Part shown: positions 56,586-64,000 of the stretch, piece by piece
Numbering within the stretch: position 1 is the stretch's first letter
How the letters are laid out: every line of letters starts with the position of its first letter
Origin: Paracidovorax valerianellae
GTDB taxonomy: Bacteria; Pseudomonadota; Gammaproteobacteria; Burkholderiales; Burkholderiaceae_C
Direction: 5' to 3'
NCBI RefSeq assembly: GCF_900102625.1
Contig: NZ_FMZC01000001.1
Span: 372,001 to 436,000 of the forward strand
DNA length: 64,000 nt
The notes under the pieces: generated by a model
What the model was told of the DNA's origin: nothing
The model's input: the letters and a program-made list of their open reading frames with translations, nothing else
The model's database searches: none
Position numbers and translations under genes: made by a program

Positions 56586-56834
56586 TCAACGCGACGACGG
56601 GCCCGGGCCACGGCCTGGGAGGTGGCGGAAGGTGATGCGGCCCTTCGACAGATCGTAGGGGGACATCTCCAGGGAGACCTTGTCGCCCGCAAGAATGCGG
56701 ATGTGATGCTTGCGCATCTTGCCGCCGGTGTAGGCAATCAGTTGATGGCCGTTGTCCAGCGTGACGCGAAAGCGGGAATCGGGGAGGACTTCCGTCACGG
56801 AGCCCTGCATTTCAATCAGTTCTTCTTTGGCCAT
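56586..56834 (-). CDS. infA: Translation initiation factor IF-1
   Basis: An 82-residue OB-fold protein starting [20 protein letters not shown], with the core [24 protein letters not shown] and [13 protein letters not shown]. It binds the 30S A-site during initiation. It is ten residues longer than the 72-residue E. coli form, with a Gly/Pro/Ser tail ([12 protein letters not shown]), as in the second infA copies common in beta-proteobacteria. It lies beside tRNA-Pro. Confidence 0.95.
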   Translation of the reverse strand: MAKEELIEMQGSVTEVLPDSRFRVTLDNGHQLIAYTGGKMRKHHIRILAGDKVSLEMSPYDLSKGRITFRHLPGRGPGPSSR

Positions 56835-57242
56835 GATTTCAAGTCAATCTTCAAACAGTAATAGGAGGAGTCGGGCCTGCGCGAAACTGCAACCAGAACG
56901 TCGGCCCACCTCGCAAGAGATTCAGGCTCGGTGCACAGCAAGCGGGGGAATTCACTGCGCCCCAGGGCGCATCGGTCAGAAAGGCCGGCGGGCGGCTTTC
57001 ATACACAGCGAGGCGCTGCGCAAAAACGCACCATTGTAACGTAGTAGGCAATCGTGTGGGATAGTGAGACTTCGCCGCTCCGATTAGCCCGCTCGATCCG
57101 GATGACCGCCCTTCGCCACGGCCGAGGGTTTCGCCAATGCAACGCTGAATATCGATACCGCCGCACTAGGGAAATGCAGGGTCTTGCCACGCGGAAGCGG
57201 TCGTTAGAATGCCTCGCACCCCAACCGCTCAGGACGTCCACC
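56835..57242. other. 408-base spacer between divergent infA and psd
   Basis: It must hold promoters for both genes. No supported gene and no convincing operator. The frame of psd stays open upstream to 57054, but that part has no family similarity. Confidence 0.5.
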
Positions 57243-58094
57243 TTGTCAGATCGCCTTGCCGTACTGCCCCAATATCTTCTTCCCAAAAAGGCGCTGACGG
57301 CGTTGGCGGGCCGCTTAGCGCGGGCCCAGGGCGGCCCGACGACCACGGCGGCGATCGAGCGGTTCATTGCCCGCTACCAGGTGGACATGAGCGAAGCGGC
57401 CGAGCCGCGCCCGGCGGCCTACGCAACCTTCAACGATTTCTTCACGCGCGCGCTGCGCACCGGGGCCCGTCCATTGGCCGCTGCGGCGGCCGTGTGTCCG
57501 GTGGATGGGGCGATCAGCCAGTTCGGCCCCATCGAAAAAGACCAGATCTTTCAGGCCAAGGGCCACCGCTACTCGACCACGGCGCTGGTGGGTGGCGATG
57601 CCGCACTGGCGCAGCAGTTCGATGACGGCAGTTTCGCGACCATCTATCTGAGCCCCCGCGATTACCACCGCATCCACATGCCCTGCGATGGCACGCTGCA
57701 GCGCATGGTGCATGTGCCGGGCGATCTGTTTTCGGTGAATCCGGTCACGGCGCGGGGCGTACCGGGGCTTTTTGCACGCAACGAGCGCGTGGTTTGCATG
57801 TTCGACACGCCGCTGGGGAAGATGGCGCTGGTGCTGGTGGGCGCGACCATCGTGGGCAGCATGGCCACGGTGTGGCATGGCCAGGTGAATCCGCCACGCA
57901 GCGGTGAATTGCGGCAGTGGGACTATGCCGATCGCCAGATCACGCTGCGCCAGGGCGAAGAAATGGGCCGCTTTTTGCTGGGTTCGACGGTGGTGCTGCT
58001 GTTTCAGCGCGGCGCCGTGCAGTTTTCGGAGCACTGGGCTCCCGCGCGGCCGGTGCGGCTCGGCGAAGCCATGGCCGAGCGGCCCGCGGTTTGA
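57243..58094 (+). CDS. psd: Phosphatidylserine decarboxylase proenzyme
   Basis: A 283-residue enzyme making phosphatidylethanolamine at the inner membrane. The self-cleavage and pyruvoyl site LGST lies in MGRFLLGSTVVLLF. Further motifs are CPVDGAISQFGPIEKDQIFQAKGH, YLSPRDYHRIHMPCDG and DLFSVNPVTARGVPGLFARNE. I chose the TTG at 57243 (LSDRLAVLPQYLLPKKALT) because it aligns with the family start; no suitable ATG is in frame near it. Confidence 0.94.
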   Translation: MSDRLAVLPQYLLPKKALTALAGRLARAQGGPTTTAAIERFIARYQVDMSEAAEPRPAAYATFNDFFTRALRTGARPLAAAAAVCPVDGAISQFGPIEKDQIFQAKGHRYSTTALVGGDAALAQQFDDGSFATIYLSPRDYHRIHMPCDGTLQRMVHVPGDLFSVNPVTARGVPGLFARNERVVCMFDTPLGKMALVLVGATIVGSMATVWHGQVNPPRSGELRQWDYADRQITLRQGEEMGRFLLGSTVVLLFQRGAVQFSEHWAPARPVRLGEAMAERPAV

Positions 58095-58147
58095 TCTGAA
58101 GGAAAAAGCCCTGCCCGCGCACAACGGGCGGCGCAGAGCGACGCCGG

Positions 58148-58402
58148 TCAGCGCTGACGCACGGTCGTGAAGGCGGAAGGCTGCAGAAAGAGGCGATTGG
58201 GGGAGACGGACGCTTCGTGCCCCACGAGGTAGATGGCCAATTCTTGCCGTCGCAGGGCGACGTGGCTCACGGTTTCCCACTGGTCGCCCAGTCGGACGGA
58301 CGTGCCGGGCCGAAAGAGCGGCATGTGAAAGACTTCTTCCCAACCTGGCAGGGCTGCGGGCTTTTCCGCGACCGCAGGCGCGAGGGTGGGGGCGATTTCC
58401 AT
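58148..58402 (-). CDS. Hypothetical protein
   Basis: 84 residues from ATG 58402. The C-terminal half (RPGTSVRLGDQWETVSHVAL, RQELAIYLVGHEASVSPNRL) looks like a small beta-rich domain and reads as real coding sequence. The first 25 residues are Ala/Pro-rich. No family recognised. It is convergent with psd and divergent from the PAP2 gene. Confidence 0.6.
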   Translation of the reverse strand: MEIAPTLAPAVAEKPAALPGWEEVFHMPLFRPGTSVRLGDQWETVSHVALRRQELAIYLVGHEASVSPNRLFLQPSAFTTVRQR

Positions 58403-58551
58403 GCCGCATGCTACCCCGCGCCGGCCTGTTACGGGGAAATGATTGCACGCGCAAGTCACGGCGCTGTCACAGCGCGTGCCTAGAGTGCAGCCGCAGCAGG
58501 CCGGCAAGGCCTGTGCGCACCCGCTCCGTTTCCCCAACCTGCCCGCCCTCC

Positions 58552-60501
58552 ATGACGCTGCCTTTGCCCCGACGCACCCTGATCCTGGCGCTTGCCGCCG
58601 CCTTCGCGCTCTCCGCCTGCGGCGGTGGCGGCGGTTCTGACGCCGCACCGCCCGAAGCGCCCCGCGGCGTGGGTTCTGCCGACTCTGCGCCGGTGCCGAA
58701 TGAAGCCACGACGCCGCCATTCGTCGATTTCGCGTTCACCAACCAGCGCGGCGATGCGCGATACGCCACGCCGGCCACCAACGCCGGCGTGCGGGTGCTC
58801 TCGGGCTTTCTGGACATCTGGAAGCCCAGCACGCTGCTGGTCGACGCCGGTGTAACGGCCGAAGCCAACGGCGCGTTCCCTGCGATCAAGCCGTCCGCAT
58901 GGACCGGCATTCCCGGCGATGCCACCGACGGCACGGTGCTGAACGCCTCGGTGCACGCACGCAACATCCAGTACGTGGTGGATGCCACGGCCCGCCGCAC
59001 CGCAGCGCAAGAGCTCCTGGCCTATCAGGATGACCGGCGCGGCAAGGCCTACAGCGTGACCGACGGCCTGGGGCCGCTGGCAGACGCCTGGCGCACAGCC
59101 GCACAGCAAAAGACCAGCATTGCCGGTATTCCTGCGGATGCGACCACGGTGCTCTACAACGAAACGGGCAACAACGCCGGCGTGGGCGGAAGTGCCAACG
59201 CCAGCTTCGGCACGGTGGTGGATTTCATCGGCGGCATCGGTGACAACGGCTCGACCGAACCGGCCAAACGCTTCTACAAATACGCCCGCCCCTGGCGCTG
59301 GAGCACCAGCGTGCAGATCGTGCCCGCGCTGGTGCCGGCCAAGAGCACCGCCCCCGCGACCGATGGCGGCTTCACCAGCGGCCACACGGCCGAGGGCGTG
59401 CGCGATGCCATCGCCATGGCCTACGTCGTGCCCGAGCGGTTTCAGGAAATGCTGGCGCGCGGGCTGGAGATGGGCGAAAGCCGCATCCTGGCGGGCATGC
59501 ATTCGCCGCTGGATGTGATCAGCGGCCGGGTGCACGGCCAGGCTGTGGCCGCCGCCAGCATCGCCACCGGCGCCAACGCTTCGCGCAAGGCCGCCGCAGT
59601 GGCCCAGGCGCGCAGCACGCTGATGGCGGCCGTGGGCGCCAAGACCCCGGAAGAGTTCCTGCGCCTCGCGCATTCCCAGGCCGTCGGTGCCGACCGCTTC
59701 GCCGACGCTGCCACCAACCGGGCCGAGTACCTGCGGCGCATGACGTTCGGCTTCGCGCCGACCGGCGACACCACCCGCCCCGCCGTGGTGCCCAAGGGCG
59801 CCGAGGTGTTGCTGGAAACACGCTTTCCGTACCTCGACGCCGCCCAGCGCCGCGTGGTGCTCAAGACCACCGCCATCGCCTCGGGCTACCCGGTGCTCGA
59901 CGATGCCGAAGGCTGGGGCCGGCTGAACCTGTTCGCCGCCGGCGACGGCTATGGCCAGTTCAACGGCGACGTGTCGGTGACCATGGATGCGGCGCAAGGC
60001 GGCTTACACGCCATGGACACCTGGCGCAACCCCATCGCCGGGGCCGGCAAGCTCACCAAGCGCGGCAGCGGCACGCTGGCGCTGGGTGGCGCGAACCGCT
60101 ACACCGGGGGCACGGAAGTGGCTGCCGGCGCGGTGCAGGCCGACAGTACGGCCGCGCTGGGCCAGGGCGATGTGTACCTGAGCGGCGGCACGCTGATCAA
60201 CAACGCTCCGGCCGAACTCGCCATCGGTGGCGCCTTCACGCTGGGCAGCGGCAGCACGCTGGAGTTGCGCCTGGGTACCAGCGGCGCCGGGCAGTTGCAG
60301 GCCGGCGGCCCGGTCACGCTGGCCGGCGCACTGCGTATCGCGTTCCGAACGGGCTTCACGCCGGCGATCGGCTCCACCATCACATTGGTGCGCGGGGCCC
60401 CGGTGCGCGGCACGTTCGGCAGCATCACGGTCAACGGCTTCAAGGTGACGCCGATCTATCTGGACGATTCCGTGCAGCTCAGGATCGACGCCGCCGCCTG
60501 A
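58552..60501 (+). CDS. Lipoprotein PAP2 acid phosphatase with autotransporter-type repeat
   Basis: 649 residues. The lipobox is ALSACGGG. Residues about 60-370 are a PAP2 (class A acid phosphatase/vanadium haloperoxidase fold) domain: KRFYKYARPW (phosphate-binding KxxxxxxRP), GGFTSGHTAEG (with the catalytic His) and GESRILAGMHSPLDVISGR (SRxxxxxHxxxD). Residues about 500-540 carry a passenger-type repeat (GKLTKRGSGTLALGGANRYT, GGTEVAAGAVQADSTAAL), followed by beta-rich sequence to the end, without a membrane barrel. It is probably a surface or periplasm-anchored phosphatase. Confidence 0.88.
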   Translation: MTLPLPRRTLILALAAAFALSACGGGGGSDAAPPEAPRGVGSADSAPVPNEATTPPFVDFAFTNQRGDARYATPATNAGVRVLSGFLDIWKPSTLLVDAGVTAEANGAFPAIKPSAWTGIPGDATDGTVLNASVHARNIQYVVDATARRTAAQELLAYQDDRRGKAYSVTDGLGPLADAWRTAAQQKTSIAGIPADATTVLYNETGNNAGVGGSANASFGTVVDFIGGIGDNGSTEPAKRFYKYARPWRWSTSVQIVPALVPAKSTAPATDGGFTSGHTAEGVRDAIAMAYVVPERFQEMLARGLEMGESRILAGMHSPLDVISGRVHGQAVAAASIATGANASRKAAAVAQARSTLMAAVGAKTPEEFLRLAHSQAVGADRFADAATNRAEYLRRMTFGFAPTGDTTRPAVVPKGAEVLLETRFPYLDAAQRRVVLKTTAIASGYPVLDDAEGWGRLNLFAAGDGYGQFNGDVSVTMDAAQGGLHAMDTWRNPIAGAGKLTKRGSGTLALGGANRYTGGTEVAAGAVQADSTAALGQGDVYLSGGTLINNAPAELAIGGAFTLGSGSTLELRLGTSGAGQLQAGGPVTLAGALRIAFRTGFTPAIGSTITLVRGAPVRGTFGSITVNGFKVTPIYLDDSVQLRIDAAA

Positions 60502-60510
60502 TCGGCCGGC

Positions 60511-60538
60511 GCCACGGCGGCGTTACCGCCGCCGTGGC
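60511..60538. terminator. GC-rich perfect hairpin between convergent genes
   Basis: GCCACGGCGGCG and CGCCGCCGTGGC form a 12-pair stem around TTAC. It lies nine bases after the phosphatase stop and six bases before the hutG stop. There is no T-run, so it may act as a transcription block or mRNA-end protector. Confidence 0.6.
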
Positions 60539-60543
60539 CCGAT

Positions 60544-61389
60544 TCATGGGCGGGCGTTCGCGCGGGCGAAGTCCAGCGCCGCCTCCAGCATGCGGCGCAA
60601 CACCGGCTGCACACGGGCCGCCACATCGGGCAGGTAGTCGAACGGCAGGGCTTCCTGCATGTAGCTGCACTGCGTCATTTCCAGCTGCACCGCATGCACG
60701 TTGCGCGCCGGATCACCGTAGTGCCGCGTGATGTGGCCGCCTTTGAAACGGCCGTTGAGCACGGCGGTATGGGCCGGGTCGGACTCGCCGATGGCCAGCA
60801 GCGCGTCGGCCAGACCGGTATCGCAGCTGGCGCCGTTGGCGGTGCCCAGGTTCAGGTCCGGCAGCTTGCCGTCGAAAAATCTCGGCAGCACCGAGCGGAT
60901 GGAGTGCGCATCCCACAGCACGGCCACGCCATGCGCAGCGCGGATGCGCTCCAGCTCCGCCGCCAGTTGCGCGTGGTACGGCGCCCAGACGGCGTCACGG
61001 CGCGCGGCGGTCTCCGCGGCGTCCGGCGCATCGCCGGCCTGGGCGTAGATGGGCGTGTCGTCGAACGTATCGACCGGGCACAGGCCCGTCACGCTCTGGC
61101 CCGGGTACAGGCTGGCGCCGTCCGGCGGGCGGTTCAGGTCGATCACATAGCGCGAATGCGTGGCCACGAGGATCGAGGCTCCCATGTCGCGGGCGAAGCC
61201 GTACAGCCGCTCCAGATGCCAGTCGGTGTCGGGCACATGGCGGGCCTCGTCGGTGAAGCGCGCCGCGATAGCGGGCGGCACATGCGTGCCCACGTGCGGC
61301 ATGGAAATAAGTAGCGGCGCCGTGCCCTGGTGGAAGGTGAACGGTGGTGGCGAAGAAAGCGTATCGGTCATGGCGTGCGAAGGGGTCAT
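60544..61389 (-). CDS. hutG: N-formylglutamate deformylase
   Basis: A 281-residue hydrolase that releases formate and glutamate in the last step of the five-step histidine pathway. PLLISMPHVGTHVP, ATHSRYVIDLNRPPDGASLY, LWDAHSIRSVLPRFFDG and GGHITRHYGDPARNVHAVQLEMTQ are family landmarks with metal-binding His/Asp/Glu. The start ATG 61389 or the second Met (61371) is possible. It lies 70 bases downstream of hutF on the same strand. Confidence 0.94.
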   Translation of the reverse strand: MTPSHAMTDTLSSPPPFTFHQGTAPLLISMPHVGTHVPPAIAARFTDEARHVPDTDWHLERLYGFARDMGASILVATHSRYVIDLNRPPDGASLYPGQSVTGLCPVDTFDDTPIYAQAGDAPDAAETAARRDAVWAPYHAQLAAELERIRAAHGVAVLWDAHSIRSVLPRFFDGKLPDLNLGTANGASCDTGLADALLAIGESDPAHTAVLNGRFKGGHITRHYGDPARNVHAVQLEMTQCSYMQEALPFDYLPDVAARVQPVLRRMLEAALDFARANARP

Positions 61390-61459
61390 GCGGTGCGAGG
61401 GAAAGGGTCGTTCAGGACCGGCAAGGCTCGATAACGATCGGTAAGGCTCGACGAGGAGC

Positions 61460-62935
61460 TCACTGGCCTTGATCGGTGATGGTCGCGTTGCGCGCGGCCA
61501 CGAAGGCCGCGGCAGCGCTTTCGTGCAGGGCGTGGCGGCCTGCGACGACGCGCGGCGTGCCGGCGGTCCACAGGCTGTGCAGCGCCGACGTGCGATGGCT
61601 GCCGAACACGTGCGCGCCCAGCATGCTGTCGGGCGGCAGGCCCTGCAGGGCGAGGTGCCCGGCGTCCAGCACCACCAGGTCGGCGCGCTCGCCCACCGCG
61701 ATGCCGGCCTGCCGGCCCTCGGCCCAGCGGCCGCTGGCCTGTGCCCCGCCCTGCACGGCCTGCAGGGTCATGGCGGTGGCGACTTCGGGGTGCGCGCGGC
61801 TGGCCAACACATTACGCTGGCGCAGCGCCAGGCGCTGGCCGTATTCGAGCAGCATCAGTTCTTCGGCCGCGTTCACGCAGGCATGGCTGTCGGAGCCCAC
61901 GCCCCAGCGGCCGCCGTCTGCCAGCCAGCGCGGCAACTCGAACAGACCGTCGCCCAGGTTGGCCTCGGTGGTCGGGCACAAGCCGGCCACGGCGCCGGTG
62001 CGCGCGGCGCCCGCGTATTCGTCGGGCGTCATGTGCGTGGCATGCACTAGGCACCAGCGCGCATCGACCGGCGCGTGGGCCAGCAGCCACTGCACCGGGC
62101 GCTGGCCGCTCCAGGCGACGCAGTCGTCCACCTCTTGGGTCTGCTCGGCGATGTGGATGTGCACCGGCGCCTGCGGCAGGAGTGCGGCGAGCCCCTCCAC
62201 CGCCACGCGCAGGCTGTCCGGCGGCACGGCGCGCAGCGAGTGCGGCGCCAGGCCCAGAACGCCGCCCTGTGCAGGCACCACGGGCGCGAGCCGCTCCAAT
62301 AAGGAGAGCATGCTGTCGGTGCTGCGGATGAAGCGGCGCTGATCCTCGCGCGGGGGCCGTGCGCCGAAGCCGCTGGTCTGGTACAGCACCGGCAGCAGGG
62401 TGATGGCGATGCCCGCGGTCTGCGCGGCGCGCAGCAGTGCCAGCGACATGGTGGCGTCGTCGGCATAGGGCTGGCCTGCGGCATCGTGGTGCACATAGTG
62501 GAACTCGCACACCGAGGTGTAGCCGGCCTCCAGCATCTCCACATACAGCCAGGTGGCGATGGCTTCCAGGTGCTCGGGCGTGGTACGCGCAGCAAACCGG
62601 TACATGAGGTTGCGCCAGCTCCAGAAGCTGTCCTGGCTACCGTCGGGCTGCGGCGCGCGGTATTCGGTCAGGCCCGCGAAGGCGCGCTGGAAGGCGTGCG
62701 AATGCAGGTTGGGCATGCCGGGGATGACCGGCCCCGGAGCCTGCGGCGCGGCACCCGGCGCACTGCCCGGCGCCACCGTGGCCAGCCGGCCCGAGGCATC
62801 CCACTGCAGCAGCACGTCGCGCGCCCAGCCGCCGGGCAGCAGCGCATGCGGGGCGAACAACGATCCGGCGGGCGGTGCTGGCGCCGAGGCGGAAAGCCCG
62901 GCTGGGGCAGAAAAAGAAGAATTGATGTCGCTCAT
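61460..62935 (-). CDS. hutF: Formimidoylglutamate deiminase
   Basis: A 491-residue amidohydrolase that converts formimidoylglutamate to formylglutamate and ammonia. The metal site is seen in [20 protein letters not shown] (HxH), [14 protein letters not shown] and [16 protein letters not shown]. The N-terminal 35 residues are Ala/Pro-rich. The start ATG overlaps the stop of hutI by four bases. Together with HutG it replaces the one-step HutG-type formimidase. Confidence 0.94.
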   Translation of the reverse strand: MSDINSSFSAPAGLSASAPAPPAGSLFAPHALLPGGWARDVLLQWDASGRLATVAPGSAPGAAPQAPGPVIPGMPNLHSHAFQRAFAGLTEYRAPQPDGSQDSFWSWRNLMYRFAARTTPEHLEAIATWLYVEMLEAGYTSVCEFHYVHHDAAGQPYADDATMSLALLRAAQTAGIAITLLPVLYQTSGFGARPPREDQRRFIRSTDSMLSLLERLAPVVPAQGGVLGLAPHSLRAVPPDSLRVAVEGLAALLPQAPVHIHIAEQTQEVDDCVAWSGQRPVQWLLAHAPVDARWCLVHATHMTPDEYAGAARTGAVAGLCPTTEANLGDGLFELPRWLADGGRWGVGSDSHACVNAAEELMLLEYGQRLALRQRNVLASRAHPEVATAMTLQAVQGGAQASGRWAEGRQAGIAVGERADLVVLDAGHLALQGLPPDSMLGAHVFGSHRTSALHSLWTAGTPRVVAGRHALHESAAAAFVAARNATITDQGQ

Positions 62936-64000
62936 CGGCGGACCCCTTGGCTGGACGGAAATGCGCCCTTGGCAATGCGCCCCTGCCGCACGATGGTGCG
63001 CGCGGGCTTGTGGCCGAACCAGTACGCCAATTCGGCCGCCTCGGCGAACGGCCAGAGCACGAAGTTGGCAGGCCGCCCCGCGGCGATGAGGCCGTGCGAA
63101 TCCTGCAGCCCCAGCGCGCGCGCGGCGTGCGTGGTGATGCCGGCCAGCGCTTCGGGCACGGTCAGGCGGAACAGCGTGCACGCCATGTTGGCCATGAGCA
63201 GCAGGCTCAAGGCGGGCGACGTGCCGGGGTTGTGGTCGGTCGAGACGGCCATGGGCACGCCGGCCTCTCGCAGTTGGGCGATGGGCGGCAGGTGCGTGTC
63301 GCGCAGCGTGTAATAGGCGCCCGGCAGCAGCACGGCCACGGTGCCGGCGGCCTTCATGGCGGCGATGCCGTCGGCGGACAGGTGCTCGATGTGGTCGCAC
63401 GACAGCGCGCCATAGCGCGCGGCCAGCGCCGCCCCGCCCATGTCGGACAGCTGCTCCGCATGCAGCTTGACGGGCAGGCCCAGCCGCTGCGCGGCCTGGA
63501 ACACCTGTTCGGTTTCGGCCAGCGTGAACGCGATGCGCTCGCAGAACACATCGACCGCGTCCACCAGCCCTTCGGCCGCCAGCGCGGGCAGCATGTGCTG
63601 GCAGACATGGTCGATGTAGTCCTGGCTGCGGCCGGCGTACTCGGGCGGCAGCGCGTGCGCCCCCAGGAACGTGGTGCGCACCGTGGTGCCCGTGGCCTCT
63701 CCCAGGCGCCGCGCGGCGCGCAGCTGCTTGCGCTCGTGCTCGGTGGACAGGCCGTAGCCGGACTTGATCTCGATGGCGCACACGCCCTCGTCGAGCAGCG
63801 CCGTCAGGCGCGGCAGAGCGAGGTCGAACAATGCGTCTTCGCTGGCCTCGCGCGTGGCGCGCACCGAGGAAACGATGCCGCCGCCCGCCCGGGCCACCTC
63901 TTCGTAGGTGGCGCCGGCCAGCCGCATGGCGAATTCGTTGGCGCGCTGGCCGCCATAGACCAGGTGGGTGTGGCAGTCCACCAGCCCCGGCGTGGCCAGG
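62932..64000 (-). CDS. hutI: Imidazolonepropionase (5' end outside window)
   Basis: At least 356 C-terminal residues; the gene runs off the window end. [21 protein letters not shown] holds the metal-binding HxH, then [33 protein letters not shown] and [11 protein letters not shown]. It opens the imidazolone ring to formimidoylglutamate, the substrate of HutF. The 4-base overlap with hutF shows one operon hutI-hutF-hutG. Confidence 0.94.
   Translation of the reverse strand, partial: LATPGLVDCHTHLVYGGQRANEFAMRLAGATYEEVARAGGGIVSSVRATREASEDALFDLALPRLTALLDEGVCAIEIKSGYGLSTEHERKQLRAARRLGEATGTTVRTTFLGAHALPPEYAGRSQDYIDHVCQHMLPALAAEGLVDAVDVFCERIAFTLAETEQVFQAAQRLGLPVKLHAEQLSDMGGAALAARYGALSCDHIEHLSADGIAAMKAAGTVAVLLPGAYYTLRDTHLPPIAQLREAGVPMAVSTDHNPGTSPALSLLLMANMACTLFRLTVPEALAGITTHAARALGLQDSHGLIAAGRPANFVLWPFAEAAELAYWFGHKPARTIVRQGRIAKGAFPSSQGVRR

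Overview
The window looks like chromosome of a beta-proteobacterium of the family Comamonadaceae, most like Acidovorax or a close relative. The reasons are high GC, a dense beta-oxidation gene set, a phasin, Liv-type transporters, HutF/HutG-type histidine breakdown, and a recurring intergenic repeat of a kind I associate with this family. No origin, rRNA or CRISPR array is visible. One tRNA (Pro, UGG) is present.

Layout. 1-8 kb: end of an Na+/H+ antiporter, pncB, a lipoprotein gamma-glutamyltransferase, a hotdog thioesterase, a phasin with probable PhaR operators, an iron-binding periplasmic protein behind a Fur-like box, and an SDR behind a LiuR-like palindrome. 8.3-19.2 kb: a long minus-strand run for acyl-CoA and lipid breakdown (fadB, fadA, two thioesterases, acyl-CoA dehydrogenase, SDRs, GST, reductase). 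19.5-24.6 kb: a translationally coupled sulfonate-type ABC transporter followed by a BisC/TorA-type molybdoenzyme. 24.8-28.2 kb: nitroreductase, acyl-CoA synthetase and a Crp/Fnr regulator.

28.4-37.1 kb is an accessory island of lower GC. It holds small unknown genes, an Mrr-like nuclease, and a tightly coupled pair: a nitrilase-fold protein with an intact Glu-Lys-Cys triad, and a Rad50/SbcC-like ATPase with a zinc-hook Cys pair. A truncated, frameshifted IS3-family element follows. This pair is the best candidate for an undescribed system, probably anti-phage or nucleic-acid surveillance.

37.3-39.7 kb is an amino-acid ABC transporter without a local ATPase. 39.8-43.6 kb is a second, very AT-rich accessory patch: Rhs core debris, duplicated remains of an immunity-like gene, three intact immunity-like genes, and an orphan Rhs tip that carries its own signal peptide next to a secreted transglutaminase-like protein.

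44.1-51.1 kb: a complete branched-chain/amide-type liv operon and a fatty acyl-CoA ligase. 51.3-54.9 kb: a packed selO-msrB-yciB-bolA-ppiC series with 4-base overlaps between several genes. 55-58.4 kb: a membrane acyltransferase-like protein, tRNA-Pro, infA, psd and two small unknown genes. 58.5-64 kb: a lipoprotein PAP2 phosphatase carrying an autotransporter-type repeat, then hutG, hutF and hutI (cut by the window end) for the five-step histidine pathway.
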